DNA of 64,000 nt from an uncultured Lachnospiraceae bacterium (GCA_900316855.1 ONEK01000001.1:186001-250000), one strand, 5' to 3'. Numbered from the stretch's first letter, positions 34,211-45,193 are shown. The notes: generated by a model from the letters alone, not told the origin. A program made the numbers and translations.

Positions 34211-34918
34211 ATGGAGTACAGTGAGGAGGACTTTCTCCAGCTATCAGGGATCCAGCATTATATCTTCTGCCGGCGGCAGTGGGCCCTGATCCATCTCGAA
34301 CAGCAATGGGCCGAGAACGAGAGAACGGTTGACGGGAAGTTCATGCATGAACATGCACACGATGCTGCCAGCCATGAAAAGAGGGGCAGTATACTGATCG
34401 CCAGGGGAATGTATATTCATTCGCGTCAGCTGGGACTGTCGGGACAATGCGATATTGTAGAGTTTCACCGAACAGACCTTACGGTTCCTGATGAAGACGG
34501 CTCGTCTGAAACGCACAGCCCGGAAGGAATACCGCTTCATGGATACAGCGGATTGTGGTTACCTTATCCGGTGGAATACAAGCGTGGTCACGCCAAGCCG
34601 GATCGATGTGATGAAGCCCAGGTGTGCGCTCAGGCGGTGTGTCTCGAGGAAATGTATTGCTGCCACGTTCATTACGGTGCCATATATTACGGGCAAAACC
34701 GCAGAAGAATAGAGGTGGAATTCACAGAAGAGCTCAGAGAGACCGTTCGCAAATCCTCTATTGAGATGCATGACCTGTACTACAAGGGTTATACGCCGAA
34801 GGCTCACAGGAGGAAGTGCTGCGAGTCCTGTTCCCTGATGGAGCAATGCATGCCGGAATTACCAGAGGAAGGCTCTGTCGCTTTGTACCTGCAACGAATG
34901 AAGGAAATGGATGCATGA
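34211..34918 (+). CDS. cas4: Cas4 exonuclease of the adaptation module
   Basis: The 235-residue protein has one cysteine near the N-terminus (IFCRRQWALIHLEQQW) and a C-terminal cluster (KCCESCSLMEQC), the four ligands of an Fe-S cluster, around a RecB-like nuclease core (PVEYKRGH, with the catalytic E and K). In I-C systems it works with Cas1-Cas2 to trim and orient PAM-containing prespacers. It starts 13 bp after cas7 and overlaps cas1 by 4 bases. Confidence 0.95.
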   Translation: MEYSEEDFLQLSGIQHYIFCRRQWALIHLEQQWAENERTVDGKFMHEHAHDAASHEKRGSILIARGMYIHSRQLGLSGQCDIVEFHRTDLTVPDEDGSSETHSPEGIPLHGYSGLWLPYPVEYKRGHAKPDRCDEAQVCAQAVCLEEMYCCHVHYGAIYYGQNRRRIEVEFTEELRETVRKSSIEMHDLYYKGYTPKAHRRKCCESCSLMEQCMPELPEEGSVALYLQRMKEMDA

Positions 34919-35946
34919 GAAAACTCCTGAATGTGTTGTACGTTACAACAGAGGATGCTTATGCAACTCTGGATGGGGACAATGTAGCGATTAAGGTCGG
35001 TGACTCGGTTGCCGCCAGATTTCCGCTGCATATTCTGGAGGGAATTTACATTTTTTCCTATGCAGGTGCCTCTCCCGCTCTGATCGGAAGATGCGTACGG
35101 GATCACATTGATCTTGTTTTCTGCACACCGGGCGGCCGCTTCCTGGCAAGACCTGTTGGCCGAATGCAGGGAAATGTACTGCTGAGAAAGGAACAGTATC
35201 GCATATCCGACTCGGAAGAGAGAAGCTGCAGGATCAGCCGCAACATGATTATCGGCAAAATGATGAATGAACGGCATGTGCTCGAACGTATGATGCGTGA
35301 TCATCCGGACCGGATCAACACAGGAGAGTTTCAGGATGCGTCCAATCGAATAAAAGTGGCAATCGGGAAGGCCGAAAAACAGCAGTCGAGAGACTCGTTG
35401 CGCGGCATTGAGGGCGAAGCTGCCAGTACTTACTTTTATCAATTCGACGATATGATTTTGCGGATGAAGGATTCATTCTATTTTCATGAACGAAACCGCA
35501 GACCGCCGTTGGATCGGGTAAATGCGCTGCTGTCCTACGTGTATATGATGCTGACCAGTATGTGTGATTCCGCTCTGGAGACAGTAGGTCTGGATCCCTA
35601 TGTGGGTTTCATGCATACGGACCGCCCCGGAAGGGCGTCGCTTGCACTGGATCTGGTAGAGGAGTTCCGGCCATGTCTGGCGGATCGGTTTGTACTGGGC
35701 CTTATCAATAACGGTGAGGTTAAGACGGATGACTTTGACATTCAGGAAAATGGATCAGTGCTGATCAGTGCTGACGCTCGCAAGAAGATTCAGCAGGCAT
35801 GGCAGCAAAGGAAGCAGGAAAAGGTTATGCATCCATACCTGAAAGAGAAGATTCCGTGGGGCCTTGTGCCATATACACAAGCAATGCTCCTGGCACGATA
35901 TATCAGGGGAGATCTTGATGGGTATCCGCCGTTTATCTGGAGATAA
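34915..35946 (+). CDS. cas1: Cas1 integrase
   Basis: The 343-residue protein starts at the ATG overlapping the cas4 stop (MRKLLNVLYVTTEDAY). The metal-binding residues of the family are visible: E in GIEGEAASTYFYQF, H in GFMHTDRPGRASLALDLVEEFRP and the E/D of that same helix. It inserts new spacers at the leader end of the array together with Cas2. Confidence 0.97.
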   Translation: MRKLLNVLYVTTEDAYATLDGDNVAIKVGDSVAARFPLHILEGIYIFSYAGASPALIGRCVRDHIDLVFCTPGGRFLARPVGRMQGNVLLRKEQYRISDSEERSCRISRNMIIGKMMNERHVLERMMRDHPDRINTGEFQDASNRIKVAIGKAEKQQSRDSLRGIEGEAASTYFYQFDDMILRMKDSFYFHERNRRPPLDRVNALLSYVYMMLTSMCDSALETVGLDPYVGFMHTDRPGRASLALDLVEEFRPCLADRFVLGLINNGEVKTDDFDIQENGSVLISADARKKIQQAWQQRKQEKVMHPYLKEKIPWGLVPYTQAMLLARYIRGDLDGYPPFIWR

Positions 35947-35951
35947 GGATA

Positions 35952-36242
35952 ATGCTCGTATTAGTGACTTATGACGTGAATACGGAGTCTGCATCAGGTA
36001 AAAGGCGGCTGAGAAAGATAGCAAAGGAATGCGTCAATTATGGGCAGAGGGTACAGTTCAGCGTTTTCGAATGCTCTGTCGACGCGGCACAGTTCCGTAT
36101 GCTGAAGGGGAAACTGCTGCAACTCATGGATGATGAGGACAGTATTCGATTCTATAATCTGGGAGATCATCCGCAGAGTCGTATTGAACAGTATGGGAAA
36201 AAGAAGAGCTATGACGCGGAAACAGATTATCTGTCAGTTTAA
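35952..36242 (+). CDS. cas2: Cas2 adaptation protein
   Basis: A 96-residue ferredoxin-fold protein beginning LVLVTYDVNTESASGKRRLRKIAKEC, followed by YGQRVQFSVFEC. It bridges two Cas1 dimers in the integrase. It starts 5 bp after cas1 and is the last cas gene before the leader. Confidence 0.97.
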   Translation: MLVLVTYDVNTESASGKRRLRKIAKECVNYGQRVQFSVFECSVDAAQFRMLKGKLLQLMDDEDSIRFYNLGDHPQSRIEQYGKKKSYDAETDYLSV

Positions 36243-36458
36243 CCGTGGACATTACGTTGCCGCACCTAAGTCTTCCGGCGGCGAACGTCAAGTGAACATG
36301 GAATTATGTATAGGTTCGCGCAGCTACAGGTGGCAGTATTGCTAAAACCTGGTTATTGATTTTAGACGATCTGCTGAATTTTATCAGTGCTCAGAATCTC
36401 TGATAAAAATTGTTACAAACAACTGTGCTTTATAGGGCGACTGTTGGGCATAGTTGCC
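36243..36458 (+). promoter_or_regulatory. CRISPR leader
   Basis: The 216 bp between cas2 and the first repeat become A/T-rich toward the array. An inverted repeat TTTTATCAG (36379-36387) / CTGATAAAA (36400-36408) lies about 50 bp before the first repeat. No convincing promoter pair can be pinned down. The leader side is fixed by cas2 and by mutated repeats at the other end. Confidence 0.8.
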
Positions 36459-36694
36459 GTCGGGCCCCGCGAGGGGCCTGTGGATTGAAATAACCGTCCC
36501 TTTATGTTTGCACGAACCGGCGCGGTCGGGCCCCGCGAGGGGCCTGTGGATTGAAATGGAATCTGGTTCAGGCGACGAAATCCCGCGCCCTGAGTCGGGC
36601 CCCGCGAGGGGCCTGTGGATTGAAATGCGCAGACGTCCGCGATCTGGTTTCGTCTGCTTGTGTCGGGCCCCGCGAGGGGCCTGTGGATTGAAAT

Positions 36695-36731
36695 ATCATG
36701 TTTTACCATGCAAGCCCCTGCCTTGCCAATC
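36695..36731 (+). repeat. CRISPR spacer 4, duplicate of spacer 7
   Basis: The 37-base spacer begins ATCATGTTTTACCATGCAAG. Its first 34 bases equal spacer 7 (36900-36933) and it carries three more bases (ATC) at the leader-distal end. Confidence 0.95.
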
Positions 36732-36899
36732 GTCGGGCCCCGCGAGGGGCCTGTGGATTGAAATTCCGTAGAGGAACCTGCAAGTAACTTTCGTGCCGCC
36801 GTCGGGCCCCGCGAGGGGCCTGTGGATTGAAATGTTATCAATCCTTGCTGTTTCGATCTGCTCTGTGTCGGGCCCCGCGAGGGGCCTGTGGATTGAAAT

Positions 36900-36933
36900 A
36901 TCATGTTTTACCATGCAAGCCCCTGCCTTGCCA
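36900..36933 (+). repeat. CRISPR spacer 7, duplicate of spacer 4
   Basis: The 34 bases are identical to the first 34 of spacer 4, two spacers nearer the leader. Confidence 0.95.
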
Positions 36934-39900
36934 GTCGGGCCCCGCGAGGGGCCTGTGGATTGAAATTGAGTAGCTTCCAACTGGATGCCATGAACTCCAG
37001 TCGGGCCCCGCGAGGGGCCTGTGGATTGAAATGTAATCGTCCTGTCCACATCCAGAACAAGCGTCGTCGGGCCCCGCGAGGGGCCTGTGGATTGAAATGC
37101 TCCGGCGTAGTTTTTCTCCCAGTACTTGTCGGTCGGGCCCCGCGAGGGGCCTGTGGATTGAAATTATTAAGCTGTGACGTTCTGAACCTTGAGATACTTA
37201 GTCGGGCCCCGCGAGGGGCCTGTGGATTGAAATGTCAGGATGAGAGGATCACTGCTTTGGAAACTGACGTCGGGCCCCGCGAGGGGCCTGTGGATTGAAA
37301 TGTCTTTTTGTAAATGAGATACTTCCCTTTTAAAAGTCGGGCCCCGCGAGGGGCCTGTGGATTGAAATGCAGTAAGGTAGCGATCGTTGCTCCTAAGCCT
37401 GGTCGGGCCCCGCGAGGGGCCTGTGGATTGAAATTAAAATCGTTAATGATAATATCCCAGACGCTTAGTCGGGCCCCGCGAGGGGCCTGTGGATTGAAAT
37501 TGACGAATTGTAGGTTTCCTACAGACCGTGTAGTGTCGGGCCCCGCGAGGGGCCTGTGGATTGAAATGACAGAGGACTACTTAACCGTAACGGCGTTATG
37601 GTCGGGCCCCGCGAGGGGCCTGTGGATTGAAATATATAGCAGTAACCATGCTGCGCTTTACCGAGCGCGAGTCGGGCCCCGCGAGGGGCCTGTGGATTGA
37701 AATCGTAGTGTGCGCCTCTGTTTGGTATGCTGCCGCGTCGGGCCCCGCGAGGGGCCTGTGGATTGAAATTTACAAAGTACTGCAACATTAAGCAAAACAG
37801 TAGGTCGGGCCCCGCGAGGGGCCTGTGGATTGAAATAGCTTAACAGCGACTTTAAAGCATACGCCCACGAGGTCGGGCCCCGCGAGGGGCCTGTGGATTG
37901 AAATATCAACTTCGGCGTCTGTTTTATAGCTTGCCCAGTCGGGCCCCGCGAGGGGCCTGTGGATTGAAATGGGTTGTTCGTGCGGCCCTTGATCTGACCG
38001 CCGCGTCGGGCCCCGCGAGGGGCCTGTGGATTGAAATGATACCGTGAGCAAACAGTTCACGACCGGCGACGTCGGGCCCCGCGAGGGGCCTGTGGATTGA
38101 AATTTAAAAGGGAAGAGCTCCGGAGATGGTAAAGCCGTCGGGCCCCGCGAGGGGCCTGTGGATTGAAATTCCGAAGATCAGACGCACGGCCAACGGAGAG
38201 ACCGTCGGGCCCCGCGAGGGGCCTGTGGATTGAAATGACCAGGTAGACGACATCTGCTGGGAGTGGGAACAGGTCGGGCCCCGCGAGGGGCCTGTGGATT
38301 GAAATAAGTGAATATGAAAAAGGCCTGGGCGACGCAGAGGTCGGGCCCCGCGAGGGGCCTGTGGATTGAAATAATGTATTTACGGGGTAAACCTAAAATT
38401 AACAGGTCGGGCCCCGCGAGGGGCCTGTGGATTGAAATACGAAGCTGATAGAGTTTCACAACGTTTGGATAAAGTCGGGCCCCGCGAGGGGCCTGTGGAT
38501 TGAAATCGATACTGCTTTGATGGAATTACAATCGGTTTTCGTCGGGCCCCGCGAGGGGCCTGTGGATTGAAATTTGAACATGTTCTGGAGGTATGTTGGC
38601 AACGCGTCGGGCCCCGCGAGGGGCCTGTGGATTGAAATGGTGTCATTGATGCGATGACCGCATCAGCCGGAAGTCGGGCCCCGCGAGGGGCCTGTGGATT
38701 GAAATCCTTGACAGTATGGTGAATGGCCTTTCCACAACGTCGGGCCCCGCGAGGGGCCTGTGGATTGAAATGCAATGTTGTGCAGGCGGTGCGGAATCTC
38801 ACGGCAGTCGGGCCCCGCGAGGGGCCTGTGGATTGAAATTGGAACATCGGGGCGGCGCTTTCTTGCGAACAGCGTCGGGCCCCGCGAGGGGCCTGTGGAT
38901 TGAAATAACGCAGATGCTCTCCTATATGGGGAGCATTTGTCGGGCCCCGCGAGGGGCCTGTGGATTGAAATAGACAAGCCGTGCAATCGTGACGCCTGCG
39001 GCAGTCGGGCCCCGCGAGGGGCCTGTGGATTGAAATCTTGTAAGGTCGAGCTTCCACTCATGTACTGCAGTCGGGCCCCGCGAGGGGCCTGTGGATTGAA
39101 ATGACTGCTTCGGAGCGGTCCTCAACGATCACTGGGGTCGGGCCCCGCGAGGGGCCTGTGGATTGAAATACTGCAGAGGCGTGGTCGATGCAGGATACAC
39201 TGGGTCGGGCCCCGCGAGGGGCCTGTGGATTGAAATGATCATCGCCGCACGCGGAACGAGGTAGCCGCTGTCGGGCCCCGCGAGGGGCCTGTGGATTGAA
39301 ATCAGTAATTGATTGCAGCGGTAGCGCTGAGTCGTGTCGGGCCCCGCGAGGGGCCTGTGGATTGAAATACGAACAAGTACACCCAGCGCCAGAACGCCAA
39401 GGTCGGGCCCCGCGAGGGGCCTGTGGATTGAAATCGAAACACTGAAGGTTCTGAAGGCGACAACGTGGTCGGGCCCCGCGAGGGGCCTGTGGATTGAAAT
39501 AGATCTGATTGAAGCTGCCGTCAAGGGCATGAAGGTCGGGCCCCGCGAGGGGCCTGTGGATTGAAATTGTATCACGTCCCGAATGAAGGGAAGCGAAGCG
39601 TCGGGCCCCGCGAGGGGCCTGTGGATTGAAATATACCTCCAGAAGTCGATCTCCTCCCCGCTCATCGTCGGGCCCCGCGAGGGGCCTGTGGATTGAAATG
39701 ATGTAAAGCTGTTTTTGATCTCCTGCATCTTGTCGGGCCCCGCGAGGGGCCTGTGGATTGAAATATCCACACCACTCAGAACACTCCGAATGTGCTTCGT
39801 CGGGCCCCGCGAGGGGCCTGTGGATTGAAATAATATATCGCACTTATCCGACAGACGATGGTGGCGTCGGGCCCCGCGAGGGGCCTGTGGATTGAAATTC

Positions 39901-42900
39901 CTCCGGCTCCTCCCTGAGTTCCTTCGGAGACGGTCGGGCCCCGCGAGGGGCCTGTGGATTGAAATAGATCGTGGAGATCTACGCTGACCACCACATCTCG
40001 TCGGGCCCCGCGAGGGGCCTGTGGATTGAAATCTTACGGAATACCCGGTCAGCCTTGCAGTTTCACGTCGGGCCCCGCGAGGGGCCTGTGGATTGAAATG
40101 GCAAGGCCTATGAGCATTTGAAGGCGGCGCTGGGTCGGGCCCCGCGAGGGGCCTGTGGATTGAAATAAGACAGATGCGAATGCCTGGATGAGCGAAGAGG
40201 TCGGGCCCCGCGAGGGGCCTGTGGATTGAAATTTGCTACACTCCACGGCATTTCCAGACAGGAGTGTCGGGCCCCGCGAGGGGCCTGTGGATTGAAATAT
40301 GAGCGCCTCCATTATTTTTTTTTGTTCCAAAGGTCGGGCCCCGCGAGGGGCCTGTGGATTGAAATTTATAGTTGCGAGTGGATATTCCCAGGCATACAGT
40401 CGGGCCCCGCGAGGGGCCTGTGGATTGAAATCTACCACAATGCTCAATGAGATCTGGGATCTCGTATCGTCGGGCCCCGCGAGGGGCCTGTGGATTGAAA
40501 TGGTGCAGATCCGGCAAAGATATTCATGCCGGCAATCGTCGGGCCCCGCGAGGGGCCTGTGGATTGAAATTTCTCAGCATCCCATGCCCTCGTGGGGGCG
40601 GAGGTCGGGCCCCGCGAGGGGCCTGTGGATTGAAATAGCAGGCTTTCTTGCGGGAGTAAATTCCCACTCGCCGTCGGGCCCCGCGAGGGGCCTGTGGATT
40701 GAAATTACATTAAACCAACGGTTCCCAGAAACGGTTAAGTCGGGCCCCGCGAGGGGCCTGTGGATTGAAATCTCGGCATCGTGACCGGACTCATCCAGGC
40801 ACTCCGTCGGGCCCCGCGAGGGGCCTGTGGATTGAAATATATGAGTCATGTTTATACAATTGTGTGTTTCAATGTCGGGCCCCGCGAGGGGCCTGTGGAT
40901 TGAAATGTTTGGCTCGCGAACTTTAAGCACCGCGACGTGCTGGTCGGGCCCCGCGAGGGGCCTGTGGATTGAAATTGCGTCATGAGCCCGGCCAGCTTTG
41001 TGACACTGGTCGGGCCCCGCGAGGGGCCTGTGGATTGAAATGAGATCACGTCCACCTTGTTATAGACTTTATGCTGTCGGGCCCCGCGAGGGGCCTGTGG
41101 ATTGAAATAGCGTGTTATAGATCGCGAGTCCCTCGGAAACCGTCGGGCCCCGCGAGGGGCCTGTGGATTGAAATTGATGGCCTGCAGATACCCCCTGCTG
41201 CAGGCCTCTGTCGGGCCCCGCGAGGGGCCTGTGGATTGAAATCTCCTGATCCGGATGGTGAGGGACTGAGAAGTGAGTCGGGCCCCGCGAGGGGCCTGTG
41301 GATTGAAATGCGCACATCAAGACTTCCGGTAAAAAACTGGACGTCGGGCCCCGCGAGGGGCCTGTGGATTGAAATGTGGATCCTCGCCGGCCTTGTGTAT
41401 GTCCCGTGGTCGGGCCCCGCGAGGGGCCTGTGGATTGAAATCTGTGATCGGTCATTATTTGATTGTTCCGGATTAGTGTCGGGCCCCGCGAGGGGCCTGT
41501 GGATTGAAATCTGAAACGATGCCGGGATAGATGTCGCAAGGTTGGTCGGGCCCCGCGAGGGGCCTGTGGATTGAAATTTGGACTTGGTAACGCCAGTGGC
41601 ATGTTCTACCACGTCGGGCCCCGCGAGGGGCCTGTGGATTGAAATAACATCCGGAACAGTATCCAGATGCCTATGAATGTCGGGCCCCGCGAGGGGCCTG
41701 TGGATTGAAATTCGTCCATATTCCATCAAACGGCATCACGACACGGTCGGGCCCCGCGAGGGGCCTGTGGATTGAAATTACAATATCAATAATTTTAACG
41801 AATGGTGTGAGTCGGGCCCCGCGAGGGGCCTGTGGATTGAAATTGATCGTTGCCCGGAAGAACGGAAAGACCCTGCTCGTCGGGCCCCGCGAGGGGCCTG
41901 TGGATTGAAATAGTTTGGGGACGGCATCGAAAAGATTGAACTCACGTCGGGCCCCGCGAGGGGCCTGTGGATTGAAATATCAAACACATCTTAATCGACG
42001 ACGCCGACGACGTCGGGCCCCGCGAGGGGCCTGTGGATTGAAATGCCCAGCTGCAGATGGTGATGAACAGCGGAGCGTGTCGGGCCCCGCGAGGGGCCTG
42101 TGGATTGAAATAGCCAGTATTTCAAGGAATTTAAGGCCGGCACGGTCGGGCCCCGCGAGGGGCCTGTGGATTGAAATAGGACACAGGCACGCGCAAGGGG
42201 AACAGGTTACCGTCGGGCCCCGCGAGGGGCCTGTGGATTGAAATATAGATACCATCAATGCTGTCAATGATGAAACCGTCGGGCCCCGCGAGGGGCCTGT
42301 GGATTGAAATGGAAAACAGGCAATGGAAGCTGTGATCCAGGGCAAGTCGGGCCCCGCGAGGGGCCTGTGGATTGAAATAATTGTGATACCTTTGATTCTG
42401 TCAGCCATAACGTCGGGCCCCGCGTGGGGCCTGTGGATTGAAATCGCAAGGGGTCCCGCCCTTTTTTGCGGCCGTGAGTCGGGCCCCGCGAGGGGCCTGT
42501 GGATTGAAATAAAATACAATGAACTGTTGTAAAAAGCTGGCATGTCGGGCTCCGCGAGGGGCCTGTGGATTGAAATTTATTACAAGTTGGTGGCGGTATA
42601 CGGCACGAAGTCGGGCCCCGCGAGGGGCCTGTGGATTGAAATGGCAGTCTGTACCCGAAAGCACTGGCCTATCTGTCGGGCCCCGCGAGGGGCGTGTGGA
42701 TTGAAATGTGCGGAATGACAGGCTTGCGTCCACCTTGTACGTCGGGCCCCGCGAGGGGCCTGTGGATTGAAATTATATGGCAGACGACCCGACGAAAATC
42801 CTGCACTGCGTCGTGCCCCGCGAGGGGCCTGTGGATTGAAATGGAACACAAAATACGAATCGCCGGTGGCGATCCGGATACGATTATCTTTGCATCAGCA

Positions 42901-42945
42901 TTGTTACAAGGCTGGAAGTGCCGGAGCTGAAAATAATAAGACGGG

Positions 42946-43773
42946 TTATTGCTTCATCGCAGACCTGAATTCATCCTGCTCATACTTGGGTATTTTCAGA
43001 GCATCCATTGCCTGTTCAAGAGATAAGCCTAACGAATCCATCAGGTTTTTCAGATTTGTCATTGTAGTGGCTTTTTCTGTCCTTTTTTCGGTTTCTTCCC
43101 GCATATCTTCCATGATCTGACACATTTCAGTTACTCCTTTCTCCGTTTTCTTATAATACCTTGCACAATCGGCCAGATCCTTATTGTACATATCGTCAGG
43201 TTCCTTACATTTGAAATCATGCATCAACCTGCCGATCTCGTCATCTTTCTGATAATCACCATTTACATACAGGATATGCTCATCGTCCGGGAACAGCTTT
43301 CCTGTACTGTGTTCATATCTGTTGAATAAATAATAAGGCCTGCCCTCATCAAACACATCATGTTCAGTAATAAAAATCGTATAAGTTTCAGGCAACTCCT
43401 CGAACGTCTGGTTTGCATCCAGATTTTCAATATCCAATATGCTCGAATGATACCTGGCACGCTTCGGTCTTGCTCCGGTATTGGCTTTTTGAATTTCCAG
43501 ATCATATTTTCTCCCGCTCGCATCTGAACCATATACATCCAAGCAGATTGACCTGGCACCGGTAACCCTCTTCATATCCTCCTGCGTCTTTTCAGAAATC
43601 AGTTCCAAATCAGAAAGCCCAGTTACAACTCTGAGGATATACTGAGCGGCTTTCAGATTATTCTTCAGTACTACCCGCATGAACGTGTCGTCCATTAAGC
43701 GGAATTCCGAAACACGTTTCAGATCTTCCTCATGTAGCTTCTGTTTTTCTTCTTCTGTACATATAATACTCAT
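42946..43773 (-). CDS. Rpn-family PD-(D/E)XK nuclease (putative transposase relative)
   Basis: The 275-residue protein has the PDDEXK core with D79 (ICLDVYG), E93 and Q95 (YDLEIQ), as in the Rpn/YhgA-like family often annotated as PD-(D/E)XK nuclease family transposase. The C-terminal half is charged and coiled-coil-like (MEDMREETEKRTEKATTM). Rpn proteins cut DNA and raise recombination. It lies just beyond the old end of the CRISPR array, pointing toward it, with AGAGG before the ATG. No terminal repeats are visible, so it is not a complete mobile element. Confidence 0.85.
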   Translation of the reverse strand: MSIICTEEEKQKLHEEDLKRVSEFRLMDDTFMRVVLKNNLKAAQYILRVVTGLSDLELISEKTQEDMKRVTGARSICLDVYGSDASGRKYDLEIQKANTGARPKRARYHSSILDIENLDANQTFEELPETYTIFITEHDVFDEGRPYYLFNRYEHSTGKLFPDDEHILYVNGDYQKDDEIGRLMHDFKCKEPDDMYNKDLADCARYYKKTEKGVTEMCQIMEDMREETEKRTEKATTMTNLKNLMDSLGLSLEQAMDALKIPKYEQDEFRSAMKQ

Positions 43774-43846
43774 CGTTACCTCTTGAATTTGTCTGGCAAC
43801 AGAAGTATACCATGAATCTATGCGCGTGGAGAAACAGCTGCGGCGG

Positions 43847-44767
43847 TCAGGGACGCAGGCGATAGTTCTCCCGGAATACGGTCGGTGTCACGCCGCAGGC
43901 CCCACGGAACACCTTTGTGAAATAGGAGCTGTCTGAAAAGCCGCAGTCGGCACCGATTTCGGTGATGCTGCGATCCGAACCGGCCAGCATCCTGCGGGCA
44001 TTTTCGATCCTGACCTGCGTGAGGTATTCGATCGGGGTCCGGTCCAGGTTCTGGTGAAACACGCGGATGCAGTCGCGCCTGCTGACATAGGCGCTGTCAG
44101 CGATATCCTGCAATGTAATCTTTTCCGCAAAGTGTGTGTTCACGAACTGCATCATCTGCCGGATCCGCTCGGAGACGCCGGACGCTTTGCTGCTGTGAAC
44201 AGCAGTGTTGGTACGGATTTCATCCAGGAGCGCAAGCCAGGCCTCCGACAGCAGATTTCTTGACAGGAAGATCCGGCGGGCGTCGTTGTATTCCAGCTCG
44301 TCCTGGAGCTTCGTCAGCTGATGGATTGCATGGATGAACCGCTTCCCCGGCTCTGTCTGCGGACGCAGGACAACGACCTCGAGGGTTGGATCCTGCAGTA
44401 CCGGCAGCATATACTGGCGCTGCATGAGACTGCCGAAATGTCCGTACAGCAGTACCGGGTGGAACACATGCCCTGTCTCGAGCGTCCTGCCGGCCCCTTC
44501 GGCGCGCTGCTTCATCGTCATTACATTGGTGTTGACGAAGTAGCACTCCCCTTTGGAAGCATAATATCTGCTGTTGTTGGTAACAATTTCCTCTGTCCCC
44601 TCGTCAACCTGCATGAATTCCAGCTCCTCATGCCAGTGCCATTGGATCGGGAAGTCCGTAACGTCTGTCCTGTCCGTGATATACGGAAATGCGTCATTGA
44701 GCCCCGGAAGTGTTTCGAGCCGGTTCAGGTTCATATCAACGATCGGGGGATTATAAGGAATAACCAT
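43847..44767 (-). CDS. AraC family transcriptional regulator with cupin sensor
   Basis: From the ATG at 44767 the protein has 306 residues; an upstream ATG at 44812 would add 15. A cupin-type N-terminus (FPIQWHWHEELEFMQVDEG; YYASKGECYFVNTN) is followed by two C-terminal HTH motifs (ITLQDIADSAYVSRRDCIRVF; SITEIGADCGFSDSSYFTKVF). It is divergent from the small gene at 44909. No sugar operon is adjacent, so the target is unknown. Confidence 0.92.
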   Translation of the reverse strand: MVIPYNPPIVDMNLNRLETLPGLNDAFPYITDRTDVTDFPIQWHWHEELEFMQVDEGTEEIVTNNSRYYASKGECYFVNTNVMTMKQRAEGAGRTLETGHVFHPVLLYGHFGSLMQRQYMLPVLQDPTLEVVVLRPQTEPGKRFIHAIHQLTKLQDELEYNDARRIFLSRNLLSEAWLALLDEIRTNTAVHSSKASGVSERIRQMMQFVNTHFAEKITLQDIADSAYVSRRDCIRVFHQNLDRTPIEYLTQVRIENARRMLAGSDRSITEIGADCGFSDSSYFTKVFRGACGVTPTVFRENYRLRP

Positions 44768-44908
44768 AATTAAATACCTTAATGTGGCAATATTTTTATG
44801 CTGCAGGCTCATATTATCATATTCGAATCCTTAAGGCGATGTTATTCTTTTATCAGAACGAAGGAAACAGTAACACATTCGTTGCGGGCATCGCGCAAGG
44901 GAGGATAA

Positions 44909-45193
44909 ATGATGACACAGAAAAGATTCAAACTCAGATTATTCGGCGTTTCCAGTATCCGTGCTTTTTTCAAGACTATCGACAGCTGCCGGGACACGGT
45001 GTACCTCGAGTTTGAAGGTACGCTGTGCAGCCTGAACGAGGATGAGAGCCTCAGGAAGATGCTCCTCAACATGGCAGTGAATGACCGGCTGGACGCGGCT
45101 CTTCCCATCTCCGTGTCGGAGAGGGACCTCAACCGGATGTTTGGCTTCATGAACAGGAAAGTCGGTAATGCCGGGATAGCATGGCGAAGCTGA
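44909..45193 (+). CDS. Small uncharacterised protein, possibly HPr-like fold
   Basis: A 94-residue protein with a GGGAGGA site before ATGATG. The order beta (FKLRLFGVSSI), helix (RAFFKTIDSC), beta (VYLEFEG), helix (SLRKMLLNMA), beta (AALPISVS), helix (RDLNRMFGFM) resembles HPr-type phosphocarriers, but the active-site histidine is missing. I do not recognise the family. Promoter lies in the 140-bp gap shared with the AraC gene. Confidence 0.6.
   Translation: MMTQKRFKLRLFGVSSIRAFFKTIDSCRDTVYLEFEGTLCSLNEDESLRKMLLNMAVNDRLDAALPISVSERDLNRMFGFMNRKVGNAGIAWRS

Larger units (their letters stand above)
36459..42842 (+). CRISPR. Type I-C CRISPR array, 96 repeats and 95 spacers
   Basis: The 33-bp repeat begins GTCGGGCCCC, has a GCGA loop flanked by GGCCCC/GGGGCC, and ends TGTGGATTGAAAT, the usual type I-C 3' handle (cleavage would leave ATTGAAAT or a slightly longer tag). 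I counted 96 repeat starts from 36459 to 42810; spacers are about 32-37 bp. Repeats read identical until number 90. Single-base variants occur at 42412, 42544, 42675 and 42810, all at the end far from the leader. Spacers 4 and 7 are the same sequence. All long open frames over this region are translations of the repeat, not genes. Confidence 0.98.

Noticed and set aside
36413..42930. Dozens of open frames rich in SGPARGLWIE, RAPRGACGLK or FQSTGPSRGPT on both strands
   Set aside because: They are translations of the 33-bp CRISPR repeat and its spacers, with no ribosome sites or families.
42946..43773. Complete insertion sequence around the Rpn-type nuclease
   Set aside because: No terminal inverted repeats or target duplications are visible on either side.
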